Assembly: GCA_905221615.1 (NCBI GenBank)
Contig: CAJNDT010000962.1
Location: 43,970 to 107,969, forward strand
DNA length: 64,000 nt
Direction: 5' to 3'
From: Symbiodinium sp. CCMP2592
Taxonomy: Eukaryota; Sar; Dinophyceae; Suessiales; Symbiodiniaceae
Part shown: positions 52,564 through 62,109 of the stretch, piece after piece
How the letters are laid out: each line of letters opens with the position of its first letter
Numbering within the stretch: the first letter of the stretch is position 1
Position numbers and translations under genes: made by a program
Notes under the pieces: model-generated
Told to the model about the DNA's origin: nothing
Seen by the model: the letters and a program-made list of their open reading frames with translations, nothing else
The model's database searches: none

Positions 52564-55200
52564 ATGGTTTTCAGGCCAGCTGATTTTGCGGTGCTCTGTT
52601 GCATTTATTGCTTCATTTGCATTATGGAACAGTCAGTGCCTGTGAGTGATTCGTCAGTGCCTGAGTATGCTGATGATCCTGCATTGGGCAATGACATGGC
52701 TGATCTTGATCAATCTCGTTGCATTGTCAAACGGTTCCAGAAGCGGACCTCGTCTCAGCAGGATGTTTCTACACTGGCGGGGGCCTCTCCTTCGTCAGAG
52801 GTTCTTGCATCTGTGGTTTCATCCCTGCAGGGCGGTCAGGATGAGTGCCTTGCACCTCCAGCTTTAGCTGTGTCCGACAGTGATGAGCCGGTTGTGATTT
52901 CCTTTTCTGCTGCATTGGACCTGGCTGCTCAGAGCGAGGAACCCGAGACGCCTGTGCCCCTGGACAACCACACAGGCGAGTCGCGACCACCGTCGCCAGT
53001 TTACGACCCGGATTATGAGTTGGTAGATCCATTGGATGTTTCCCTGGAACTTTCTGCTTTAGCTGATAAATCTGGTTCTTCTTCGTGGGGGCTGGTCTCG
53101 CCAGCGCCTGAGACACCACCTGCATCTGTGGCACCGGAGGCTTTGCATTTCTCTCCTCTTCGTGTGGGGCGACTGTCTTTGGAGAATGCTGTCAGGGAAA
53201 TTACGGATCCTTTGTTGCCGGCCTTTTCTCAGCCGGCACTTGCGCTTTGTCCAGCTGCTTTGGAAATCCCACCGAAGACCGCTCCATTGGCTCGCCCGGT
53301 TCATCTGAGTGAGTCCAAGGGCCGGGCTATGAGTTTGCATTCTTCAGTGGCGAGGTCTAGTGAGTCGGCCAGATCTCGACCGGCTTTTGCACTCAGAGCA
53401 TCCCTGGGGATACCTAAGGCGGTGCCCAAGCCTCGGCCGGTCCCCTCGGCTCGTGGAGCTTATGCATCATACCCTTCCGAGCGGTTGCATTCGGCTGCCC
53501 AGGAATCGGGGGCGGTCTCTAAGAGCTCGCCTACCCCTCAGCACACTGCTTTGTCTTGGTCTCCGACCGTGAACCCAGGTACTTCATCTCACAAGAAGCA
53601 GGCCACTGCTCCTGGCACCAAGCGAAGCATCGAGCTTATTCATTCTGGAGAGCCCAAGGACAACTCTAAAGTGGTCAAGCAAGCTGAGATTCATTCCAAG
53701 CAATGGGCACGTGCATTACACCTGTGGGGTGAACTTTGTGCTTTCGCACTGCCGTGTTCTACATTACTTCGCGATGTGTTCGGCAGCCCTAACAAAGGTG
53801 CTTTATTGGAGCAATTGCTCCGTCGGGTTTCGGACACGACCGCTGTGAGATACATTGCTGTTGTTTGGCAGTGGCTGCATACTGTCACAGATCTTGGTTT
53901 TGACATTGCATTGCTGACACAGGTTCAGTTGATTGATGCGATACATACACTTCAACTGTCCCGTCGACATCATTCGTCGGTCCATTCTATCAACGTACTC
54001 AAGGCTGTGCGATGGTTTTCATCAACGGTCCGCCCTGCGGGCTTCCCCAACCTATATGATGGTCTGTTCCATGCTAGGTCTTGGCAGTCCCAGACTGCAT
54101 CCAAAGAGGCCTTGCCTCTTCCATTGGCTTTCATGCTTTGGATGGAAACCCAAGTCGTTTTTGGTTACTTTACACTTGAGGAAACTGCTTTTGCTGGTAG
54201 TGTTCTGGCTTGCATTTGGTGTAGTCTGCGATTTGGCGACAGTCAGCACATCCAGTTGTCTGATTTGTACATTGACTTCGACAGCTTCCGGGGTGCATCA
54301 TACCGCACAAAGACACAGAAGTACATGGCATTCGGCTGCCTCCATTCAGGCCTGCTGAGGTTACCTCGCCAGCATTGCTGGCTTATGCATTGGTTGCTGT
54401 CTGTTGAGAAACTGCTGGATCTCCAGCCTGGAGCCCATTCTATTCCCGACTACATTTTCTTTCTGATCGAGGCGGGTTGCATCAGACCTTTGACGTATGC
54501 AGAGTGCCTTTCAAAGCTCAGGGCCTTGCTTTGCATGTGGAATCAGCTTCCACCTGGACAAGAGCTACAATACACTCTCCATTCCATGAAAGTTACATTA
54601 CTTGCTTTCTTTAGGCAGCTTAACATGCCTCTGGAAGCACGGCACCTTCAGGGCCACCACAAACATTCTGCATCGTGTGCATTATATGGGCGGGACGACG
54701 TGTCCCCTCTCCTTATCACGCAGGACACCTTTATTGATAAGGTCAGGGCAGGCTGGAAGTCGCGAACCCCACTGATGCGTGGTGTTGCATTCATGCCTTG
54801 CGAACCAGACATGCAGTGGCCCCCTGATCTTGGGGCGATTTTACATTCGGCAGTCCCGACCTTCTTCAGGTTGGATGCCTTGCCAGGTTCGTCGACTTTG
54901 TCATCGGATGTGCACTCAGCGGCACCCTCTCCTCCTGTCAAGATTGCATCATTGCCTTTGGCTTCCACCCGCGAACAGGTTCCGGAAGAAGCTGAGACTT
55001 CTTCATCGGAAGACGATCTTGGCCCGGCGGAGGAGATTGCATTTCTTAGTGCATCCACTAGCAACATTATACATGCTTGCATCGAAGGCCGTCCGGCTTG
55101 CGGCTGCCGGGGCACTTTTCACTTGGTCTCGCACCCACCTGAGGGATCGCGATTTTGCAAGTCCAAACCTTGCATTTCTATTCTCACGAACCTTTCGTGA
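52564..55200 (+). CDS. Tyrosine recombinase of the Ngaro-like element
   Basis: 878 codons. Residues 1-370 are Ser/Pro/acid-rich and probably disordered. A helical core-binding domain spans about 380-500 (DTTAVRYIAVVWQWLHTVTD). A catalytic domain spans about 520-720: CSLRFGDSQHIQLSDL (Arg556), YRTKTQKY (the beta-strand Lys), HSMKVTLLAFFRQL (His673, with Lys676 where many recombinases have Arg), GHHKHSAS, and CALYGRDD (nucleophile Tyr708). The C-terminus ends in a Cys-rich stretch (CIEGRPACGCRG). It would integrate circular cDNA by strand exchange, which fits the absence of a target duplication. Its position before gag and pol is unusual: in known DIRS/Ngaro elements the recombinase usually follows RT and RNase H. 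Confidence 0.85.
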   Translation: MVFRPADFAVLCCIYCFICIMEQSVPVSDSSVPEYADDPALGNDMADLDQSRCIVKRFQKRTSSQQDVSTLAGASPSSEVLASVVSSLQGGQDECLAPPALAVSDSDEPVVISFSAALDLAAQSEEPETPVPLDNHTGESRPPSPVYDPDYELVDPLDVSLELSALADKSGSSSWGLVSPAPETPPASVAPEALHFSPLRVGRLSLENAVREITDPLLPAFSQPALALCPAALEIPPKTAPLARPVHLSESKGRAMSLHSSVARSSESARSRPAFALRASLGIPKAVPKPRPVPSARGAYASYPSERLHSAAQESGAVSKSSPTPQHTALSWSPTVNPGTSSHKKQATAPGTKRSIELIHSGEPKDNSKVVKQAEIHSKQWARALHLWGELCAFALPCSTLLRDVFGSPNKGALLEQLLRRVSDTTAVRYIAVVWQWLHTVTDLGFDIALLTQVQLIDAIHTLQLSRRHHSSVHSINVLKAVRWFSSTVRPAGFPNLYDGLFHARSWQSQTASKEALPLPLAFMLWMETQVVFGYFTLEETAFAGSVLACIWCSLRFGDSQHIQLSDLYIDFDSFRGASYRTKTQKYMAFGCLHSGLLRLPRQHCWLMHWLLSVEKLLDLQPGAHSIPDYIFFLIEAGCIRPLTYAECLSKLRALLCMWNQLPPGQELQYTLHSMKVTLLAFFRQLNMPLEARHLQGHHKHSASCALYGRDDVSPLLITQDTFIDKVRAGWKSRTPLMRGVAFMPCEPDMQWPPDLGAILHSAVPTFFRLDALPGSSTLSSDVHSAAPSPPVKIASLPLASTREQVPEEAETSSSEDDLGPAEEIAFLSASTSNIIHACIEGRPACGCRGTFHLVSHPPEGSRFCKSKPCISILTNLS

Positions 55201-55507
55201 CTGTGTCGGGCGCCTGACAAAACACCACTTACTCTTGCGGGGGCGATTCCGTTTGCTGCATCGAGTTCCATTGCTCCTTCTTTTTGCAAGTGCGGGCAGT
55301 TGCATTTGCATGTCACTGCAGTGGAGTGCTCAGAAGATTGACCATGTGGATTCCATGCATCATGGTGCTTATACTTTCAACCTCGGCTTGCAACTTCCAC
55401 AGCTTCTAAAGTCCGGACTACATTTGCACGACATTCTTTCACAGTTTGCATTGCTTTTAATCTGGCCTCTGAGCTTTGCATTTCGTGACTCCGCGAAATT
55501 TTGCATC

Positions 55508-56260
55508 ATGGAGAACATCAGGGACACCGAGGAGATCAGGAAGGCCTTGAGCTTCATTTACAATTCGGATGTCCACCAGGTGGTCAGTTGCATTAGGGGA
55601 GGACCCCCGGCTGGCCAGCGTAAGCTCCTGATGATCAGTGCTATGAGCTTCCAGCAGTCATCATCTACATCGTCTCCTCCGAAGCCGGATAAGGCCTCCA
55701 TTGCTGAGGAAAAGCACACTGCCCCGGAGGAGACGAAGAAAGATGCATCCAAGGTTGGGCATGAGGATGCAGCATCATCGTCTGGAGATGTTCCTTCCAC
55801 TACTGATGCATCCAAGGCACCCCCTTCGGGGACTGGGCCGGTTGGGGATACATCTACATCCCCAGCTCCACCGACTACGACTACATCTCCGGCGCCACCG
55901 ATCCAGCCCATTCACAGCCCTACATTCATTCAGGAGGGCATTGAGACAAAATGCCCGGTGCGACCAGACAAGGTTGCATTGCACTCTGCGGATACAGTTC
56001 CGAGGTGCCCAACGACAGCCACTTCATTGCATCCTCCACTCGCCACTCTTGCAAGGCGTGCTATCGTGCACGCATGCATTCCAAGGACTCTCAGGATCCA
56101 GGTACATCGAGTACATCCTGGGACCAAGAGTGGGGGGATGATCAATGGAGCTACGGTGACAGCTGGAACTGGTGGAAGAGGGGAGGATACTAGTTTCATC
56201 CTCCATTTTTCATCCTTGCACTTTTTCATTTTAATCAGGGCTGCTCGTGTTTTCCATTGA
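55508..56260 (+). CDS. Small ORFs between recombinase and gag: Pro/Thr-rich protein and Cys-rich zinc-finger-like peptide
   Basis: Frame 2 has an ATG at 55508 (ENIRDTEEIRKALSFIYNSD) leading into a Ser/Thr/Pro-rich region. From 55951 frame 1 encodes an 80-residue peptide with GCIALCGY...RHSCKACYRARM (two Cys pairs) and a Trp/Asp-rich end (WDQEWGDDQWSYGDSWNWW), ending at 56193. The two may be one protein joined by a frame change near 55950, or overlapping ORFs. Function unknown; a nucleic-acid-binding accessory protein is possible. Confidence 0.45.
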   Translation: MENIRDTEEIRKALSFIYNSDVHQVVSCIRGGPPAGQRKLLMISAMSFQQSSSTSSPPKPDKASIAEEKHTAPEETKKDASKVGHEDAASSSGDVPSTTDASKAPPSGTGPVGDTSTSPAPPTTTTSPAPPIQPIHSPTFIQEGIETKCPVRPDKVALHSADTVPRCPTTATSLHPPLATLARRAIVHACIPRTLRIQVHRVHPGTKSGGMINGATVTAGTGGRGEDTSFILHFSSLHFFILIRAARVFH

Positions 56261-56734
56261 CAGCCCTCGGAGTTAGCTGTGTCTACTCCATTGCTTCGGC
56301 TGCCACCACGGCGCCCAGACAGCACCTCCCAGCGAGGGAGCGAAAAAATGGCGACTGGGCTAACTGATTGCATTCTCAGCTTGCATCTGCTGATGTGTTG
56401 ATCCTTAAGGGCGGCACAATCAACACCGTGATGTTGCATCGCTTTTTGGCCTCAGCGATTGCCATGATACATCACGCTCGAAGACACGATTTTGCAACCC
56501 CTCTATTTCAGCGATAGGCCTTTTGCATTTCTTGACGACTGCATGAGCACATCTCACTTGCATCTGTGAGTCTCAGCTTCCCTGGCATTCATACCAGTGC
56601 TGAACCAGCACAGTAGTGCTGGCTTGATTTTCTCCGCGATCGGTGCATTCGCACCATTTTACAGGCCTGAGGTATGTGCATCACTTTGCTTGTTCATCTG
56701 GTGCATTTGTCAGGTCGTTATCACTCGGGGGAGT
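56261..56734 (+). other. Spacer before gag
   Basis: No recognisable feature. The tetramer tgcatt is frequent here and throughout this element. Confidence 0.4.
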
Positions 56735-57936
56735 ATGTCTTCCCCCAGTCTGGAGCAAATCCTCAAAGAGGAAAAAGTTCCTGATCTCATTGCTGGGCAG
56801 ATCACTTCGCAGCTCACCGTGCGTTCGTTTCCTTGCATCTGCGAAGGTATGGAAACCCTGCCCGATTGCATCAAGGATGTCTTGGACGTCCCGGGCCAAG
56901 CACTGCTCAATACTGTCTCCTTGGCGTGCTTGAAGGCAGCATACCATCGCTGCATTTCTTCGGTTATTTCGACTTCACCTGCAGCTACATCTGCACCTGC
57001 AGCATCGAGCGGTGGAGCTCTCAGTACATCGTCGTGGAATGAGCCCTTTCCTGCGAAGCTGAGTACGGAGCGGGTGAATACCATGAGGGCTACATTCGAA
57101 GCCTCATACCCGTCTGAAATTCTTGATGCATCCAGTATGCCTTCGTCGCGACTCCTTGCATCATGCAATAAGCAAGTGCAGGACAAGCACTATTCATACA
57201 TTGCATGGAAGTTTAGACTCAGCGAAGAGAAACAGGAAGACGTGACTTCATCCAGACCGAAGAAGATCACACGTCTTGACGACTTCATTTTCGACGATGT
57301 CCCGTGCAGGGACATCGCTGATACTGGCGTGTCGCAAATGTTCCTTTCGCATTTGTTAGACTTGATCGCCTTTGCATTTTGCTTATTAGAAGTCGCTCAC
57401 CTCAGTTCATTTCGGGCGTACAACAAGCTTTTCATTAAGCTTGCATTCCATCGTCCGCCGCCGGAGTCTGGGCTGAGAAGTCCAAACGTCTCCGAAATGC
57501 AGGCAGCGGATAAAGAAGCTTGGAAATGCATTTGCGAACTCGTGAACAAAGGATGGTGCATCGATGATGCATTACATGAGATCGTGCAAGTTCGTTGCAT
57601 TTTGCAGAGTCACCTACAGCCCAGAGTCTTCATTCAGAAGACCAAGCGACCCAGCATTGGATCGGGTCATACCACCCAGCCTGAAAATCCACTCCCAAAG
57701 GCAAGGGTGGAAAAGGCAAGGGCAAACATGGCAAGTCCAAGGACAATAAAGACCAGGGTGGCCCCAAGTGGATGGTTTCATTCTATGAGAACGGTGTGCA
57801 AAAGCAGATGTGCAAGCGTTGGAACCTTCGTTCAGGTTGCAAGCTGGATGACTGTGCATTTGTGCATGGTTGTGCTGTGGATGTCGGGGGCAAACCCTGT
57901 GGGAAAGACCACCCAGCCTATATGCATAAGTCCTGA
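56735..57936 (+). CDS. Gag-like protein of the Ngaro-like element, with -1 frameshift into a CCCH zinc finger
   Basis: From the ATG at 56735 (MSSPSLEQILKEEKVPDLIA) frame 2 encodes a helical gag-like body: WNEPFPAKLSTERVNTMRA, FEASYPSEILDASSMPSSRLL, YIAWKFRLSEEKQ. Conserved-looking coding continues to about 57690. From 57700 frame 1 carries a Gly/Lys-rich stretch and CKRWNLRSGCKLDDCAFVH, a CCCH-type zinc finger, then GKPCGKDHPAYMHKS and TGA at 57934-57936. The switch coincides with a C CCA AAG heptamer. Without the shift, frame 2 runs on to 58168 in unrelated sequence. The shifted product would be about 400 residues. CCCH fingers in this position would bind element RNA. Confidence 0.7.
57694..57700 (+). 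promoter_or_regulatory. Candidate -1 programmed frameshift heptamer, C CCA AAG
   Basis: In the gag frame the codons are CTC CCA AAG, giving the X XXY YYZ pattern CCCAAAG. A -1 slip continues as GGC AAG GGT in the frame of the CCCH finger and pol. No downstream structure was assessed. Confidence 0.5.
57934..57936 (+). promoter_or_regulatory. In-frame UGA between gag finger and pol (candidate readthrough)
   Basis: The frame of the CCCH finger ends TCC TGA GAC and the same frame is then open to 61488. Pol could be made by readthrough of this UGA or by re-initiation at the ATG at 57952. Confidence 0.45.
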
Positions 57937-60900
57937 GACAGCCCGAAATCTGTGGAGGGGCAGCTTTCTGGACCTACATCCCTCACACCCTCTTTGGAGC
58001 CGTCAGCGGGCCATACATCCACCTCTGACACTGATATTCTTGATTTGCTTCAGCAGACTTTTACATTCAATACAATCAAGTACAGATGGCAGGCCATTGA
58101 GGGGGATCGTCCCGATGCTTCTTACTTCAACCTTGGTGGTTTTTCTCAGTCGGTGCGTTTCGGCCTGACCAATCATACATTCCAATTTCAGCAGATATTA
58201 TGCCGCCTTAATGCTTGGTTGGGCATGCTTTTTCCATTAGGTACCTGGACATCGATCTGTGTTTCCCACAATGAAATGCTGAAGGTGCATCGCGACACAT
58301 CTAATGAGCCGGGTACCCTCAATTATACTGCTGCATTGGGAGATTTTTCTGGCGGAGGTCTATTGCTTGAGTCATCCTCTGGTGATCGTTCTCTGCATGT
58401 GGAGGCCTTGCAGAAATGCATTTCCTTTTCTGTGATTGACACCAGGTCCTCACCCCTTGCATTTGATGGCGGTCTTTGGCATGCAACGGAGCCCTTTGTG
58501 GGGGACAGGTGGGTTGTTACAGCCTACACCTGTAGACGGTTGAACGAGTTTCAATCATCAGACCTGGATGCTTTGCGAATGTGGGGTTTTCCATTGCCCG
58601 GTGAATCCCTGCCTAGGAAGGTTCCTCGACCTCCTGCTGTCGAGCTTCCTCAACCTGACCTACCTCAGAAGTTTTGCCTTCTGTTGGCATCCCAGCAATC
58701 TGCTACCCTTCGTGCGGGCCTTTCAACTGCGGGTCTGCCTCATGTCTGCATTGACTCCCTGGAACAGGAAGCTGTCAGGCACCCGGTTTTTCGTTGTGCT
58801 GGGGAAGGTGTTTTTGCATCTATTTTCATTGTCTACTCGTCGGCTTGGAGCGACAGCCACACTCGCTGGGTCCTTCAACTTTGCAAGGTGGCGTACTCTG
58901 CAGGTGCCACAGTGCATTTCGATATTTCAGGTTGGAGCCAATGCTGGTCTGATCAATTTTTCCTTCACTGCATTTCAACCGGTCTTCAGCACATCGTGCA
59001 AGTTCCGGCATGTGCCTACAAAGGGGTTGGCAGTAGCCCCTGGATTATGATTTCTTCCTCTGCTTCTTTTTCTGCACTGGGGCACCCTTGCTCCTGTGGT
59101 CGGTGCCGCTCATCTTCTACACTTTCCGATTATCCTCCAGCCTTTGTGGAGGCACTTTTCGAGATTTTGCGTATATCCAACCTTCGCTGCTGCTCAGGTC
59201 AATGTGACTTCTCCATTGATGAGGCTTGGTCTTGCATTCCGGTCAAGCAGTGTGATGCTCCCCCACATGCTTGGGTGGATGGCGGTGGTCTTAACAGCCG
59301 CCCTGATTGGAGTGGCAAGGACCGCTCCACCTCGGATGTTTTCAAATCCTTGCGGCATGCATTGATTGCTTGGTGTGGCAAAGCATGCATTCCTTCCAGG
59401 TTGCGACATAAACTATTGCATCCATCTGAGGCACATCTTTTCTCGGCTAATGAAATTGAAGAGCTTCGCGAGCTCTTCGGCACCTGGCTTACATCTCAGG
59501 GATGCAAAGATGTTGACTGGCGTATTAAGGAGGGCCAGCCATATTGCCTTCATTCCCTCTCTGCATTGTCCTCAGCTCTTCAGGATGCGGACATGACCTT
59601 GTTCAATGCATTGCTCAGTGGGGTTCCCACTGGCTTCAAACACGATATCCCGGTATCGGGGGTTTTTGCCCCCTCTGGTCGCACTGCCTCTGAGGATGCA
59701 TTGACTGTATGTGAAGAGAATTGGCAGGGAGCCGAGGATGACCCGGTGCTCCTCGAGGAACTGGTCCAAATCGAGGTGGACAAGGGCTGGTTACAATACA
59801 TTGAGTCTTTGGAGGCTGCCCGCACAATCTGGCCCAACGTGGCTGTTGGTAAGCTTAACATTGTGCATTCGGAAGGCCGCAAGCCTCGGCTGGTTGTTGA
59901 TTCCTCCATTTGCGGTACAAATGCATCATGCCTCATTCCTGAACGCTCAGCACTTCCTACATTACAGACTATCCAGGCTGCCTGGCCTTTGCGTGTGAAG
60001 CACGAACCTATGGCAGCCTGGTCTCTCGATGTTCAAGCAGCACACAAGTCCATTATGGTTCGTGAGTCTGAACAGGGCCTCCTTGGCATCAGGGTTGGTC
60101 CCAAGCTTTATTTCTATAAAGTTTGTCCATTCGGCGCTGCATTTTCTGCATTCTGGTTTGCGAGACTTGGTGCATTTTTCGTTCGGACTCTTCATCGTCT
60201 GATCTTCATTGCTCACTTCCTCGCCATGTATGTGGACGATTTGCTTGGATTCCAATCTGCATCGGTGGCCGAGATGAGTTTTTGCATTACCCTATGCTTC
60301 TGTGGAGCCTTTTCCATTCCTTTATCGTGGAAGAAATTGCAGTTCGGCTGCTCCATCCGCTGGATAGGATGGGAGCTCAATTTCGGCATGGGTTGCGTTT
60401 CTATTCCTTCTGACAAACTTGAGAGGTTGCATTCGGTCATTGTTTCAGCCCTGCGTGGCAAGTACACTGACCGTTCCACATTGCACAAGCTGTGTGGCAT
60501 GTTACAATGGCTTTTCAAGCTTTTTCCCTTGGCGAGGCCATGGCTCCGGTCCCTTTATCAGGACCTCAACACTCCTCGTGCCACCAATTTCAGTGTTCGT
60601 CAGGCTGATTGGCAATCTTTCATTTCATGTCTCAATGACAACTTGCATCTTGTCAGGTTGCCTTCGGGGGCTGCCATCACTGTTGGCAGTCGAGTCCTTG
60701 CAGTTCGGCATCGCAAGGTCAGCAGTAAGAGAGAGCTCTTGTCCTGCAACCTTGGCGATAAGGATATTTGGCTTCGCATTGCCGACTCTGCTTCCAAACG
60801 ACGTGCATTGAGCCCGGCTTCTCGTTATCTGCTATTTTTCTGGCTGCAATGGTCTTCATTGCCTCCTATCTGGCAATCGCTGCGTCCGATTGACCATATA

Positions 60901-61488
60901 TTGGTGGAAGCTGCTGCTGATGCCATGGGCAGTGGTCGTACATTTGCTTTTGGCGGCTATATTGCATTGCCTGCTGGGGAATTCTGGTTCTCCGAACGCT
61001 TTTCTGTGGAGGATTTTGCATTTGCTGAGCTCCCTCTCAAATCGGAAGCACACAAGGACATTACATGCTATGAGTGCCTTGGTCAGATTGCATTAGTGTG
61101 GCTTTTGAGTGCGGTGAACCCAGGATGCAAACTTTCAGTTCGAATGCATTCTTGGTGCGATAACAGTGGGGCTGAAGCCACTGCGAACAAGTTATTCACT
61201 ACATCGTGGCCTCTTGCTGCATTTGTGCAGCGACTGGCCATTTTGAGCAGTTTTACTGGTATCCATCTCGATGTACATCACATTGCAGGTCCGAAAAATG
61301 CGGAAGCAGACTTTCTGAGTCGCTGGCTTCCTCCTGCTGCTTTACCTGCTCGATGGCAAATGTCAAGACGTCGTCGCATTCCTTTGACGTCCTTATGGAC
61401 TGCGTCGCCTTCCATTTCAGTTTCACCTGCTGATTGGAAACCGTCTTTCCGCATTCCGAGTGTCTCTCCATTAGGAGCAGCACTCTGA
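57937..61488 (+). CDS. Pol of the Ngaro-like element: 2OG-Fe(II) dioxygenase-like domain, reverse transcriptase, RNase H
   Basis: The first ATG is at 57952 (1,178 codons from there); numbering uses it. Residues about 30-200 look like a double-stranded beta-helix dioxygenase: HNEMLKVHRDTSN (His113, Asp115), ALGDFSGGGLLLES, FDGGLWHATEPFVGDRW (His177, Arg186). This HxD...H-x8-R pattern would bind Fe(II) and 2-oxoglutarate. A middle part (about 240-420) begins FCLLLASQQSATLRAGL and has Cys pairs; a degenerate methyltransferase-like fold is possible but weak. Reverse transcriptase at about 620-830: RKPRLVVDSSICGTNASC, AAWSLDVQAAHKSIMV, YKVCPFGAAFSAFWFARL, LAMYVDDLLGF (Asp762/763). RNase H at about 985-1140: VEAAADAMGSG, CYECLGQIAL, WCDNSGAEA, HHIAGPKNAEADFLSRW. 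RT and RNase H are of DIRS/Ngaro type. Confidence 0.82.
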   Translation, partial: DSPKSVEGQLSGPTSLTPSLEPSAGHTSTSDTDILDLLQQTFTFNTIKYRWQAIEGDRPDASYFNLGGFSQSVRFGLTNHTFQFQQILCRLNAWLGMLFPLGTWTSICVSHNEMLKVHRDTSNEPGTLNYTAALGDFSGGGLLLESSSGDRSLHVEALQKCISFSVIDTRSSPLAFDGGLWHATEPFVGDRWVVTAYTCRRLNEFQSSDLDALRMWGFPLPGESLPRKVPRPPAVELPQPDLPQKFCLLLASQQSATLRAGLSTAGLPHVCIDSLEQEAVRHPVFRCAGEGVFASIFIVYSSAWSDSHTRWVLQLCKVAYSAGATVHFDISGWSQCWSDQFFLHCISTGLQHIVQVPACAYKGVGSSPWIMISSSASFSALGHPCSCGRCRSSSTLSDYPPAFVEALFEILRISNLRCCSGQCDFSIDEAWSCIPVKQCDAPPHAWVDGGGLNSRPDWSGKDRSTSDVFKSLRHALIAWCGKACIPSRLRHKLLHPSEAHLFSANEIEELRELFGTWLTSQGCKDVDWRIKEGQPYCLHSLSALSSALQDADMTLFNALLSGVPTGFKHDIPVSGVFAPSGRTASEDALTVCEENWQGAEDDPVLLEELVQIEVDKGWLQYIESLEAARTIWPNVAVGKLNIVHSEGRKPRLVVDSSICGTNASCLIPERSALPTLQTIQAAWPLRVKHEPMAAWSLDVQAAHKSIMVRESEQGLLGIRVGPKLYFYKVCPFGAAFSAFWFARLGAFFVRTLHRLIFIAHFLAMYVDDLLGFQSASVAEMSFCITLCFCGAFSIPLSWKKLQFGCSIRWIGWELNFGMGCVSIPSDKLERLHSVIVSALRGKYTDRSTLHKLCGMLQWLFKLFPLARPWLRSLYQDLNTPRATNFSVRQADWQSFISCLNDNLHLVRLPSGAAITVGSRVLAVRHRKVSSKRELLSCNLGDKDIWLRIADSASKRRALSPASRYLLFFWLQWSSLPPIWQSLRPIDHILVEAAADAMGSGRTFAFGGYIALPAGEFWFSERFSVEDFAFAELPLKSEAHKDITCYECLGQIALVWLLSAVNPGCKLSVRMHSWCDNSGAEATANKLFTTSWPLAAFVQRLAILSSFTGIHLDVHHIAGPKNAEADFLSRWLPPAALPARWQMSRRRRIPLTSLWTASPSISVSPADWKPSFRIPSVSPLGAAL

Positions 61489-61557
61489 CGACCTTGTCGC
61501 ACGTTTTTCATTTGGTGGAATTGATGCGCGACTTCGGTTCTCTGGCAGTTTTGCATT

Positions 61558-61773
61558 TGGGGGAAAACATGCAGATCTGTTTCACTGCAAGGTCCATTCC
61601 TTGCTCGGACAGAACGATCTGCATTCCCGCCAGAGAACAAAGGAGCGAGTGTTTGCGAGTGACTGCATCAATTCCATTTGAATATTCCTTTTGAATATTT
61701 CCTTTGCTTTATATGTATTTCCATTACATATAAAGCTGCATATAGGAAGCAGCTGCGAATACATTAACCGAAC
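61558..61773 (+). repeat. Split direct repeat B1
   Basis: 216 bp, tgggggaaaacatgcagatc ... cattaaccgaac. Matches B2 with one visible change (gaatac against gaacac). Confidence 0.92.
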
Positions 61774-61903
61774 GGTATGTGTGCTTGCTCACGAGTGTTT
61801 GGTAATGTTTTGCATGCTTGCTGCACTCCATGACATTCCATGTACATTGCAGCAAGCAGGCTCGCAGCTGCCAGCTCGCCTGCATCGCAGGCTAAAAATT
61901 TGT
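61774..61903 (+). repeat. Split direct repeat A2
   Basis: Directly abuts B1 (…gaac/ggtatg…) and matches A1. Confidence 0.92.
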
Positions 61904-62109
61904 CCCACCCACCTCTTCCCTTGTTTTGTTGGGGAGTACCTTGCGGGCAACTGCATCTGGGTGTTCCTACTTGGTTTGCTTCTCTACATGCGGATGTTTG
62001 CATCAACATCGGGCGACTTTTGTTGGCTATCTTCTAAGAAGATTGTCCATTCTGCATTCCTTCATCGGTGACGGGTCGGTGCCTTTTGATGCACCTAGAT
62101 CTCACCGGA
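61904..62109 (+). other. 206-bp spacer between A2 and B2
   Basis: Sequence with no ORF or repeat recognised. In textbook split-repeat elements A2 and B2 are close together, so this spacer is notable. Confidence 0.6.
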
